In this document: positions 9,420 to 19,190 of the stretch, piece after piece
Numbering within the stretch: the stretch's first letter is position 1
Layout: each line of letters starts with the position of its first letter
NCBI RefSeq assembly: GCF_000330505.1
Contig: NW_004440426.1
Location: 832,722-896,721, forward strand
DNA: 64,000 bases
DNA from: Entamoeba invadens IP1
Lineage: Eukaryota > Evosea > Mastigamoebida > Endamoebidae
Reading direction: 5' to 3'
The notes under the pieces: model-generated
The model's database searches: none
What the model was told of the DNA's origin: nothing
Seen by the model: only the letters and a program-made list of their open reading frames with translations
Program-made: the position numbers and the translations under genes

Positions 9420-10137
9420 TCAAACTGGTTTTTTTCGATTGGACAACACTCTTTTCTACATGAACAATCTCGTTTTGCTTCATCTCTTCTTAGAAGTGCT
9501 TTTTTAACAAAAGTCTCCAACACATTGGAAGTATTCCGTCACTCTTGTGACTTCCTAAAAACGGGAAATTAGCTTTTCATTGGAGGATTTTATTTGGCAT
9601 TTTTTACTCATTATTACATTGTAATTTCCTCACCGTTCATTCCAGTGTGGTTTTCTAGAAAAAAATGAGAGAGATGATGATTTTGCCGTTTTTTATTTTT
9701 TTTATAAATTGTTTATAATTCATTTGTTCTTGATAATTTTGATTGTTTTTTATGGGGTATTTTCCCCATAAATAAATGGATTGTGTAGTGTTTTTTTATA
9801 TCTTATGATCGTATCAGTTTTTCAATAAAAAGATATGACAATAAAATTATACTATTTTTCAGGAAAAAAACAACCATTAAATAACAATTATATTTTTTCT
9901 TTTTTGTTAATTCTTGTATAGTATAAATATAATAATAAAATTATGCAAAATTCTATTTTTTTCTTTACATGGTTTGAATTTACCCCAATTGTATTTGTGT
10001 TATTAAAAACATTTTGAAACCAGAATAAAATATTATAGTTCTAATTTAATTATACAAATAGTAAAAATGAACCAAAACCAAACAAATAGTAAATTGAATA
10101 ATAAAAGAACTAAAAACATGCATGCGCAGACTTGAGC
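9420..10137. other. Intergenic region
   Basis: About 720 bp between the ANTH gene and the next TLDc-like gene, partly less AT-rich just upstream of the ANTH start (9420-9660). No open frame or RNA gene that I can support. Confidence 0.6.
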
Positions 10138-10968
10138 TTACACATCCTTGTCGCACGTCCATGCAGTCACCCGTATGAATGCTCCGCTATTAAGCTTAAA
10201 AGCTTTATTTGACTCCGAGAAAGTCTGATAGAACTTTTCTATAATTTTGAATGAGTTGTTTGTCAAATAAAATGCGTCTTTGACTTCAAAGAGATTGTCG
10301 TCGTTACCAAACATAGCGCCGGTCTTCACACCGTCGACTTGTTTGTAGACGTAAGTCTCGTTACAAGTCTCTTCAAAGACAAACGCTTTTTGATCTTCGC
10401 ACAGGACCTTTCTGTCTGCGGGAAGGCTTTTGTGGTAACTTCCGAAAACAAAGAAGAGAGTTTCTACAAAGAGGACAACATCAGATTTTCCTCCAAGTGC
10501 TTTAAAGAAGTCTTTGTTGATGTTGTTGGTCTTTTGCGAGTCGAAAATTTTTGTCTTCAGTCGTTTTGAAATTGCTTTAGAAATTGTTTTTGCCATTGGA
10601 GTGGATGCCTCGACAGTGGGCACTAAAGCCTCTATAGTTGGCGATCCTGTTAAACAAGGACTGTCGATCATATCCATACTCTTGTATTTGTCATGATCAC
10701 ACAAACAACGTCTTTCTTTTCTTTGAGGTTTTCGAGGTGATTTGATTGGTGTCACTGTAACATCGGGAAGTGCATCTAAAATAGTTTCCTTAATTAAATT
10801 CACTTGTTGTGCCTTTTGTTGCACAAGTTGGATTTCTTTGTGATGGACTTCTGAATCGTTTTGGAGTGGGGGTAGGTTGGTGTAAATGTACTCTTGAATA
10901 TTTCTAAAGTCTTTGCGGAGCGACTGGAGTTCGGTAAATATCTGTGATAATGTAACTTCAGACGTCAT
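10138..10968 (-). CDS. TLDc-like protein with N-terminal coiled coil
   Basis: The 276-aa protein opens with about 70 residues that fit an amphipathic coiled coil (LSQIFTELQSLRKDF, then QKAQQVNLIKETI), followed by a Ser/Thr/Pro-rich linker with a Cys-His cluster (RCLCDHD). The C-terminal ~120 residues contain the TLDc-type strand DVVLFVETLFFVFGSYH followed by FVFEE and a final strand region. The layout of coiled coil plus C-terminal TLDc resembles many Entamoeba TLDc proteins and the more canonical copy at 4489-5325. Function is unknown; a stress or membrane-associated role is only a family-level guess. Confidence 0.55.
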   Translation of the reverse strand: MTSEVTLSQIFTELQSLRKDFRNIQEYIYTNLPPLQNDSEVHHKEIQLVQQKAQQVNLIKETILDALPDVTVTPIKSPRKPQRKERRCLCDHDKYKSMDMIDSPCLTGSPTIEALVPTVEASTPMAKTISKAISKRLKTKIFDSQKTNNINKDFFKALGGKSDVVLFVETLFFVFGSYHKSLPADRKVLCEDQKAFVFEETCNETYVYKQVDGVKTGAMFGNDDNLFEVKDAFYLTNNSFKIIEKFYQTFSESNKAFKLNSGAFIRVTAWTCDKDV

Positions 10969-11799
10969 CTTATTTTGTGTGATTTTCAGAGCGCTTTTAT
11001 TGGTGTGGTGAAGATCTTTACCAATTTGCTATTTTTTTGATAAAATAATATCTTAGATAATTTTATACACAAGAAAGAATTTAATCATGTAAGATGTAAT
11101 AAAAGGAAAATCAAGAGAGCAAGTCAAAAGTTGGGGGTGAAAAATATGAAAAGGATTGTTCTAACTATAAATTTAGTATAATTATACAATTAATTTCAGT
11201 TAAAAACAGAGTTGATGAAAATAGAAAAACAATCATCAAATTTGTTAAACAAGCACCACGTGTCTTTATTTTACATGAGTTTTTTTTTTATTGGTGCAAT
11301 ATAGTTCGTTTTTTATTTTAATTTTTAGCTTCTTAAAAATATTTTTTATGGTTTTACAGAAAAATTAAAACAGTTTTACCAAAAAATGTTTTTTCATTAT
11401 AAAATGTTTTATTTTATACTATACATTTTGATTAATTATTTTATATCAGTCATATTATATCTATATATCATTATTAACTATATAATATAGTTAATATTGA
11501 TTAATAAAACAATAATTACTTATAATTAACAAAAATAAATCTTGAAATTAAAAATATTAGATTCAATTTATATTTAATAAATAAATAATATTTTTCTATT
11601 TATTTAACATTAATTTTTTTTAACAAAACTATACTATGTGTGTTATAAAACAAATATTAATAATATAATAATTATACTAATAAATCAATTTAAGGAACAA
11701 ATCACTTAATTTTCCTTCAAACTATTTTGTATTATAAATAACTATACATCTAATGTACAAGTGTTAAATAGTTATAACTACTCAACTGTAAAAGAACAC
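10969..11799. other. AT-rich intergenic region (divergent promoters)
   Basis: About 830 bp separating the minus-strand TLDc-like gene from the plus-strand FHA kinase, so it should contain both promoters. It is strongly AT-rich with many A/T runs. I could not pick out specific promoter elements with confidence. Confidence 0.55.
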
Positions 11800-13137
11800 A
11801 TGGAACCGGTTTGGGGGATATTATTTGGACTTGAAGAAGGTACCCCAACGATTTCTCTACGGCGCCAAGAAGAGGTGATCGGACGGTCGATAATAAGTGA
11901 GTCTGAAGTATTAATATCAAGCCGTCACTTCAAAATAATCAAGCGAGACATTAGTGGTGAAAACACATATGTTCTGATAGACACTTCTTCCAATGGAACG
12001 TTTCTGAATGATATGGACAAGCGACTTCCCAAAAATGAGGAGATCATTATCACGAGTTTTGACGTCATTTTTCTCTTACGACTTGCAAATCTAAAAACAG
12101 GGGAACAGCATCTTCGTTCATTTGTATTTGTCGATCGACAGACGTACATGGAGACTAAAGAGATCTTCAAAGAGTACATTATTGGTCGTCTCCTTGGTAT
12201 TGGGTGTTTTGGGAAGGTGTTTGTGGCGACCACCAAACAGGACAAAACGTCATTTGCGCTCAAGGTGATGAAAAAGACGTCGGACAAATTGAAGGAAAAG
12301 TCCAAACAAGAGTACGACCTGATGCGCACGGTGTCGCACCCTAATATCGTCGAAGTGAAATCCCTTCACATGTACACCGACTTCATTTTCTTAGTCATGG
12401 AATTGATCACCGATGGGTGTCTCTTTGATTATGTCTATCGCCACGTCTTGGAAGTGGACGAAATTCGGACGATCATCACAGACGTCTTGAAAGCTCTTCT
12501 GTTTCTTCACGACAACAAAATAGTCCACCGCGATGTCAAAATGGAGAATGTGTTATTAGTGTTCTCCGACAACCCCATTGACCCTTCCAAAAAGAAGATC
12601 ACGTCGAAATTAACTGACTTTGGTCTGGGAAGATTTGTGGGGGACGACTTTAAGGCAAGCACATTATGTGGGACACATAATTATATACCACCAGAGATAT
12701 ACAAAGGCGCAGTGGTCAAGCAAAAGATGACAAAGCAAATCGAACAACTCAATTTGGAGGAATGTAAGAAGAAGAAAGTGACTGACGCGATGGACAAGAA
12801 AATCCGGTACGATGCGGGAGAGGCTGATGTGTGGTCTTGTGGTGTGATGCTCTACGAGATGACGCTTCGGAAGAATCCGTTTGAGTCGATGGTCTCGAAA
12901 GACGAAAAGAGCGAATCGTCGGAGAGTAAATCGAAGCACGACAATCGAGCCGTGTCTTTCATCTTAAAGGGCGAGTTTTGTAAAGACGACCAATACACGA
13001 AAGTCGACGAGGAGTTACGAGACTTGATTGAACATATGTTAGTAGTCAATCCGGAGGAACGATTCACTGTTGCACAATGTTTGGAACACTCATTTATTCA
13101 AGGCCGGAAGCACCCAATGGACTCAACCAAATTGTAA
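11800..13137 (+). CDS. FHA-domain serine/threonine protein kinase (CHK2/Rad53-like architecture)
   Basis: The ATG at 11800 is chosen as the first in-frame ATG, giving 445 aa. Residues about 20-90 form an FHA phosphothreonine-binding domain (GRS near the start, SSRHF, then SSNGTFLND). The kinase domain spans about 125-435: GIGCFGKVF glycine loop, ALKVMKK Lys, a Glu in the C helix, HRDVKMENVLL catalytic loop, DFGLGRF, and GTHNYIPPEIY in place of the usual APE. An acidic/basic insertion (about residues 300-345) separates the activation loop from WSCGVMLYEM. FHA plus CaMK-type kinase is the architecture of DNA-damage checkpoint kinases Chk2, Rad53 and Dun1, so a checkpoint role is plausible but inferred. 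All catalytic residues needed for activity are visible. It ends 205 bp from the convergent RhoGEF gene. Confidence 0.85.
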   Translation: MEPVWGILFGLEEGTPTISLRRQEEVIGRSIISESEVLISSRHFKIIKRDISGENTYVLIDTSSNGTFLNDMDKRLPKNEEIIITSFDVIFLLRLANLKTGEQHLRSFVFVDRQTYMETKEIFKEYIIGRLLGIGCFGKVFVATTKQDKTSFALKVMKKTSDKLKEKSKQEYDLMRTVSHPNIVEVKSLHMYTDFIFLVMELITDGCLFDYVYRHVLEVDEIRTIITDVLKALLFLHDNKIVHRDVKMENVLLVFSDNPIDPSKKKITSKLTDFGLGRFVGDDFKASTLCGTHNYIPPEIYKGAVVKQKMTKQIEQLNLEECKKKKVTDAMDKKIRYDAGEADVWSCGVMLYEMTLRKNPFESMVSKDEKSESSESKSKHDNRAVSFILKGEFCKDDQYTKVDEELRDLIEHMLVVNPEERFTVAQCLEHSFIQGRKHPMDSTKL

Positions 13138-13341
13138 TTTTTATTCTTTTCAGTACACGAAGTGTTTCAACCACAAAAGATTAATGGGAGAGTCACTAAA
13201 ACACCACTAAAACACAGTCACTGGTGTGTTGGTGTCGATGGAATAGAAGAACTGTTGTTTGTTTGTGCTGCGAAATTTCTGTTCATCTCATCCGCCATAC
13301 GAACCTTTTCAACGAAGGACAAGGAAGCCATTGATGTTCCT

Positions 13342-15057
13342 CTATCTTTCCATCGACCTATTTGTAAGCGAATATTTATATATATTTATATAAGAAATGA
13401 ACAAACGCGTCTTCGACCCGACTGTATTGAAAGTGTTGTATTTTGCTTGAATAAGATGCTTTGCTACTTCTGCTTTTTCTTTTAATGCACTCTTTGCTTG
13501 TTCTTCAAGTTTCTGCTTTTTGGCCTTTGCCGTCTCGATTTCTGTAGATATGGTCTCCGCCCATTTTGTCTTTTCTTCTGTTGAAATCATCGCGAAGATG
13601 TAATTGTTTTTGTTGTAGGTCAAACCAAGACACACGTCGACTTCAAATCCTTTCTTTTCAACGTCAGACTCCTTCACGTCATACATTTTCAAGTCACTCA
13701 GTTTGATGTCAATTTCATAACTCAGTTTGTCGCTCATTGTTTTTGTGAACACACCTTTCTCAACTACTTCACAGATCAGAAGAACATCATTGAATACAAG
13801 TAGTTCGACCATCTTCGATGACTTCTTTCGTATCTCAAACGCTTTTGCAACACCAACGATTTCTCGACTCCCGACACTCAACGTGAAGGTGTCGGGGACA
13901 CCAACAAGTCGCTTCTGAAGTTCTTTCATCTTGTCAAGCATCTCTTTCTGTTTCTTCCCGTCGTTGACTTGGGAAGTGACCACTGAAATCACAGAGAGTG
14001 CTTTTTTAACGTCGTCGTGATCAGGGTGACATGCCGGAGTGCACTTAACCAAGTCTATCAAAAACAGTTTATACCTTGGTAGTCGTTGGATTGGAGTAAT
14101 CAAAAAGGACGTCAACGACAACTTTCGGTACGCTTCTTTGATGTCTTTATTGTTCAATTGCTCTTGACACCACACGATAAAAGGCGCTTTTGATTTCTCC
14201 ATGGGGATAATCGTGTCGTTGATGTAATTATAACTCATTGTGTACTCACTATATATCTTGAATACAGGACCCAACATACAAAACAAGTTTCCTATGAGGA
14301 CGTTGGCGTAGTCATCGCATCGGATGTTCAACAACAGCTTCAAAAAGTTCTCATTCACAGAGAAGAGTGTTGTGAAATCACCAAAGATGTTTTTGATCTT
14401 GCCGCTTGGTATTAAGTCGGTCTTTTGTGAGGGTTTCAAGACGTATTCTATCAGCGTTCGCATCTGACTCACATACGTCTCCTCGGTGGTGATGATCTCA
14501 CGTACAACTTTAGCACGCCGCTCCAACTGTCCTTTTATTCTTTTCTGTGCCATTTTCCTCGCCGCACGAGTTAAGACGGTAGCTGAGAAGTCCTTCAACA
14601 TTTGTTCTTTGACTTTGTTCTGGAGACTTGGTTCCAATCGTGTTGATGCTTTATTCGAATTGATAAAATTGAGTGCGGACGTCTCTGTGGATATCATGAA
14701 AGACTGTGGCTTGGGCACTTTGTTATAAATTAAGTATGTCGCAAACATCTTTGAAGACCAATACCGGCAGTCCATTAAGTACTTGTAGTCAATAGTCTTT
14801 TTCGTATACACGTTTGCAGACATCATTTGCTTCGGCTGAGAGTTCCGAGGGCGTTTCTGTAATGCATCGGTGATGATCTTTTTCTGTTGTTCGGTCAAGT
14901 TCAAATCTCTTTCGCCTAAGTGGTTGAATAGAATCACCAAGTCGGAGACACTACTCGCCGCAACATCATCACGCGTCAGCTCTTCAACGACTTTATCGTA
15001 CTCTGCGCCTGTAAAAAGGTTCATTAAAAACTTCGGAAGGTTGTCGCTGTCAGCCAT
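13342..15057 (-). CDS. Rho guanine-nucleotide exchange factor (DH-PH)
   Basis: The 571-aa protein activates Rho/Rac GTPases by nucleotide exchange, controlling actin. The N-terminal ~180 residues are helical with a basic IQ-like stretch (RAARKMAQKRIKGQ). The Dbl-homology domain follows (about 185-375) with conserved region 1 (VVREIITTEETYVSQM) and conserved region 3 (TPIQRLPRYKLFL), both diagnostic. A PH domain follows (about 390-520), ending in a Trp-containing helix (KTKWAETI). The tail is a Lys/Ala/Glu coiled coil. Entamoeba genomes encode many such DH-PH proteins for motility and phagocytosis. The start at 15057 is the first in-frame ATG. The last ~25 residues are unlike the rest and could reflect an unrecognised 3' intron. 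Confidence 0.88.
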   Translation of the reverse strand: MADSDNLPKFLMNLFTGAEYDKVVEELTRDDVAASSVSDLVILFNHLGERDLNLTEQQKKIITDALQKRPRNSQPKQMMSANVYTKKTIDYKYLMDCRYWSSKMFATYLIYNKVPKPQSFMISTETSALNFINSNKASTRLEPSLQNKVKEQMLKDFSATVLTRAARKMAQKRIKGQLERRAKVVREIITTEETYVSQMRTLIEYVLKPSQKTDLIPSGKIKNIFGDFTTLFSVNENFLKLLLNIRCDDYANVLIGNLFCMLGPVFKIYSEYTMSYNYINDTIIPMEKSKAPFIVWCQEQLNNKDIKEAYRKLSLTSFLITPIQRLPRYKLFLIDLVKCTPACHPDHDDVKKALSVISVVTSQVNDGKKQKEMLDKMKELQKRLVGVPDTFTLSVGSREIVGVAKAFEIRKKSSKMVELLVFNDVLLICEVVEKGVFTKTMSDKLSYEIDIKLSDLKMYDVKESDVEKKGFEVDVCLGLTYNKNNYIFAMISTEEKTKWAETISTEIETAKAKKQKLEEQAKSALKEKAEVAKHLIQAKYNTFNTVGSKTRLFISYINIYKYSLTNRSMER

Positions 15058-15613
15058 CGCACACTATTTGATTTTCAAAGTTTCAATCTTCTTAGACAGA
15101 AGAGAGAGAATACAATTCAATCACAAGAATAAAGTCATCAAAGCATTTTTCTTTTCTATTTTGGTTCTATAACAACCAATCAATCGGGAAATTTTATTGT
15201 AAAACCAATCCTTTTTAATTTCTCACAATTATAAAGTCGAACTAGAATCTCGTTTTGTTGAAATGGTATTAAGTGTAGTTTATTTACTATATATTTTAGT
15301 TTATTAGAAACTGGAATTGGTTGTTTTGATATAGTTGCTTCCAAAAGATTTTTGTTGTGTTTTATAAATTAAAAATCCAAACTGAAATTAACTAAAATTT
15401 GTAGTGGTATTTAGTAATATTTATTATAATTTAATTATATAATAATAATTTCAATAATTATATTATATTATATTATTAATAAAATTAGTATTATTTGATT
15501 TCCGATAAAAATAATTAGTTTAAAGAACTTCGAAAGAAGTGTAAATTTACATGTAAAAATAAATTATTATTTTCAAGTAATTTATATCGGAATACAAATG
15601 ACAGTATAATACA
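15058..15613. other. AT-rich intergenic region
   Basis: About 550 bp between two minus-strand genes: moderately complex next to the RhoGEF start, then A/T-rich. No gene or repeat that I can support. Confidence 0.6.
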
Positions 15614-17329
15614 TCAATTTATCTCACACTTTTCAAGCATCTTGTCGCACCCAAAGAAACAGTTTTTACCGAAGGTGAGTAGTGGGAGAGTTTTGCTGAC
15701 CATTTTACCATTAATAGTACCGAGTTGAATATCTTCATCGAATAGTTTCGAGTTATTATAATTATACTTTCGAACTTTAATACTCGAAAATAGAGTACAC
15801 CACTTAAAAGAATTTTTACCAATTGAAAGGAGTGTGCTTGGTACAATGACTTCTTCAAGACTGTAACAATATCCGAAGCACAAAAAACCGATTCTATTTG
15901 CTCTCTTTGGCAACACGATTCTTCGCAATGAGGAACATTCATAGAAACACCCGTCACAGATATTTGTGACACTCTCACTTATAGTCACTTCACTGAGTGA
16001 CGTACATCCAAAAAAACAATAATCCCCTATAGTATTGAGACTACTTAATAATTCCAACTTTTGTAACTGTATTGTCCGACCAAAGCAGTGGTCTTGTAAC
16101 ACTTTTATTTGTTTTGGTATGACCACAGTATCATCGATATCAATTTTTGGATATTCAGTCAACGCCTTCCCATTAATTTGAAGGGCTTTCAGAGGAAGGA
16201 CAAATGAGATCAGTTTTGTCTCTCCATAAAAAATGCGATCGTTGTAGACAAAGATGTCGCCTTTGATTTCAATGTCTAGCTTCTTCAAGTTAGAACACTC
16301 GGATAGATAGAAAAACCCAAAGTGCACAATTTTCGATGGAATTGTGAAGCTTTCCAATTTCTCACACTTTTTAAAGCAACTTGTCCCTATGTGAGTCAAA
16401 TTGTGAGGAAGACTAATTTGCACTAACTCGCTACAGTCTTTGAAACAGTAATTGCCTAGAGAGCACACATTCGTCTGGAAGGCGATCTGTTGCAGAGGCA
16501 GCCCTTCAAAGCAGTTATGTGAAATTTTTGTGACAGTCGATGGTACAACGACTTTGTTACTTGTGAATTGAAATAAACACTCAAAAGGAATTTCATTCAC
16601 TTTAAAACTGTTTGAAGGCACTGAAAGACTGAGAAGTACATTTTTGTTGACAAAACAGATTTTTGTGGAACACCTGAAAATGGTGTCTGAGTCTATTGCA
16701 AGCGAAGCAAGTGAAGTGCATTCTTCAAAGCAATTGTTGCCTATAGAAGTGACTGAAGAGGGAATACTAATGGTTTGAAGACAGTGGCATCCAGAGAAAC
16801 AATGATCTCCAATGGCATTTACAGACTTTGGAATTGAAAGAAGTAAAAAAGTGTCCTGTGTCTTCTCTTTAAGTTTCTCTTCAAAACTGTCCATCACCCC
16901 CGCCTCGATTTTTTCAAAGTCTTCGTCGTAATCAAAAGTGTCAGAAAAACAATACTCATCGAGTTGGGTGACTTCATTTGGAATTTCGTTGCCAAAGGAA
17001 ATTCGGTCTTTTTGCGTATATTTGATACTCTTATACTCAGCATTCTCAGACGCATTTGCTTTGAACTTTTTGTACTTCACTTGATACCAAAATATTCGTT
17101 TATAAATAGTGGAGTGTGTGAAAAGTTCATCTTCCTTTGAGTACACGTGGAGAGTCTCAATATGTGAGAAAAAAGGAAAGGTGTGTTTGTTCAGTCGAAT
17201 AGGGTTGAAGTGGTACGTGTCGATTATTTCTCGAAACTTCTTGCACACCTGCACAAGAGAAACAAAGTCGCTGATAGTCACAAAGTACTTTGCAACAATC
17301 AAAAGACTATAGCTGTCAAGACAACTCAT
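15614..17329 (-). CDS. BspA-like leucine-rich-repeat protein with F-box-like N-terminus
   Basis: The 571-aa protein contains about a dozen copies of the BspA-type LRR, with the repeated pattern SIPSSVTSIGNNCFEECTSL: an I-x-I/V strand, then G-x-x-x/C-F-x-x-C-x-x-L. The first ~50 residues (LLIVAKYF...SLVQVCKKFREII) look like an F-box-type helical segment. Two degenerate gaps interrupt the repeats (around residues 200-260 and 340-390). There is no signal peptide, so surface display, described for some Entamoeba BspA proteins, would need a non-classical route; a cytosolic scaffold or ubiquitin-ligase adaptor is equally possible. This is a very large gene family in Entamoeba. Family call is secure, role is not. 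Confidence 0.88.
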   Translation of the reverse strand: MSCLDSYSLLIVAKYFVTISDFVSLVQVCKKFREIIDTYHFNPIRLNKHTFPFFSHIETLHVYSKEDELFTHSTIYKRIFWYQVKYKKFKANASENAEYKSIKYTQKDRISFGNEIPNEVTQLDEYCFSDTFDYDEDFEKIEAGVMDSFEEKLKEKTQDTFLLLSIPKSVNAIGDHCFSGCHCLQTISIPSSVTSIGNNCFEECTSLASLAIDSDTIFRCSTKICFVNKNVLLSLSVPSNSFKVNEIPFECLFQFTSNKVVVPSTVTKISHNCFEGLPLQQIAFQTNVCSLGNYCFKDCSELVQISLPHNLTHIGTSCFKKCEKLESFTIPSKIVHFGFFYLSECSNLKKLDIEIKGDIFVYNDRIFYGETKLISFVLPLKALQINGKALTEYPKIDIDDTVVIPKQIKVLQDHCFGRTIQLQKLELLSSLNTIGDYCFFGCTSLSEVTISESVTNICDGCFYECSSLRRIVLPKRANRIGFLCFGYCYSLEEVIVPSTLLSIGKNSFKWCTLFSSIKVRKYNYNNSKLFDEDIQLGTINGKMVSKTLPLLTFGKNCFFGCDKMLEKCEIN

Positions 17330-19190
17330 TTACTGTATGAGATGGGTAAATAAACATTTCCTTGTTTATAGAAACAATTTTTAATTAATTACAAACTAAA
17401 AATAAGTTACTATTTGGTTAGTTATCAAACCCCTAATCTATTTCTATTACAAAAAATTGTGTTTATAACAGCCTTTTTGAGGCTGTTTGTTTTCTAACTT
17501 GGTTAGTCACGATTTCGATTTTTAAATATAGGTATTTGCCAGTTGTTTTTTTATTTGAGACTTTCATATAGTTTTATTATTAATATAATATATTTTGAAT
17601 GATACTATTCAACTACTTGTCAAAAATTATTTATAATATTTATTATAAGATTGATAATAAAATAATTATATATTTTTGACCAAAAGGATAAAATAACCTT
17701 TTAAATTACTTTTGGTGATCTATAAAAGTATTTTAATCATCATAAGATAAATTAATAGTATTTAGTAATAAATTGGAATTAAAATAAAAATGTGATTGTT
17801 GGGTAATGGTTAAGTTAATGTATTTTAAATTAAAAAAAGTTAGTTAAAAAAAACAACTTTTTATTGTCTTTGAGAGATTATTTCGATTTGTTATTGAATA
17901 CAAGGCTGTTATTATATTGTTTTTAAATATATTTATATATCAAATTAGTTTATAAAACAATGTTTTTTTTTGTATAATAAAAATTATTAATAAAGTCAGT
18001 TCAGAAATATTATTAATCGATTATGATTGTTTTTTTTTTCTTTTTTACAACTCAATAATTACGTGCAAAAACAAAAAATAATAAATCAGATTGTCAACAA
18101 TTCATTCCAAAAACAATAGAAGCGATATTTTTTACATCAACAAACATAACGATTTATTTGGTACTCAACGTTAACAAAAAAAATGTTGATATATTAAAAA
18201 ACATGTTAACAAACACGCATTAAACGATCAAATATAAATTTGAATCAAACAACTAAAACTGAAAATATAAAACAACAAAAAGTAAACAAAAAAGATGTGT
18301 CGTGAGAGTCGCGGAATAAGAGTTATGAAGTTTTAAACATTTAGTTTATCAATTCATCAATTTTTGAAAAGACTTTTAACTTTCGTTTTAGTTTGTTAAT
18401 AATAATTTCCCGTGATTTTGTTCAATTTATTACCAAATCAACTGTATTTATTCCCTTTTAGATGTTCGAAAATGATTGGTCTAACCTTATTTATGTATTG
18501 GTTGTGTTATTGGTTATTTAGTTTTCAAATAATTATATTAATTATATTATATTTGGGCTTATCTCTTCCCGTAAGTTGGGAACATTTTCATCTAAAACGA
18601 CTGTATAAAAATTAATAACGTTTCTAGACTTTATTAAAAAGTATTATTCATATATCATTAAAAACCAATTAAAAAACTATATTATTAAATAATGAAAATA
18701 ATTAACAAAAACAATAGTTTTTTTTTGATAAATAATGATTAAATATGGTTTGAATTATAGTATGATTTCTTAATTTTAGGTGGTTAAAGAGTGTTAACGT
18801 GATACTAAAATGATAAAATTATTTATTCCATAACTATTTTTTAGAATTAAACTATTATAAATGAAACATTCTTTTAAAAAAATATATTAATTGTTAATGG
18901 TATTATAATAATAATTATTATTATAATTTCAATAAAAAGATAAAAATTGAAATAATAAAAAATAACCATATCAATGGTTTAATTATATTTATTTTTGATA
19001 ATAAATTATTAGAAATTAGTTATTCATCTTTAAATAAGTAAACAAAACAAAAGAGGAAATATAACGGAATAAATAAAAACACTATTTTATGTAATTTTTC
19101 TTAAAACCAACTCATGATATTCAAACTCTCTCCGATAAACAAGAAGAATAATTCAATAATTCCAATCATCAAATGAATTTATAAATCAGA
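17330..19190. other. Long AT-rich intergenic region (divergent promoters)
   Basis: About 1.86 kb between divergent genes, the longest gene-free stretch outside the transposon cluster. It is very AT-rich, with several A/T palindromes (for example around 18901-18930) that are expected by chance at this composition. A short hydrophobic frame at 18412-18615 is not credible. No RNA gene recognised. Confidence 0.6.

Noticed and set aside
13162..13485. Plus-strand frame overlapping the RhoGEF 3' end
   Set aside because: It overlaps the convergent coding region antisense, and its end is a poly-Phe run from A/T sequence.
18412..18615. Open frame of 67 codons, strongly hydrophobic
   Set aside because: Composition is that of AT-rich spacer read in a T-rich frame; no motif and no neighbour context.
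18901..18930. AT palindrome that could be an origin or terminator hairpin
   Set aside because: Such palindromes are expected by chance at this AT content, and no other evidence supports a function.
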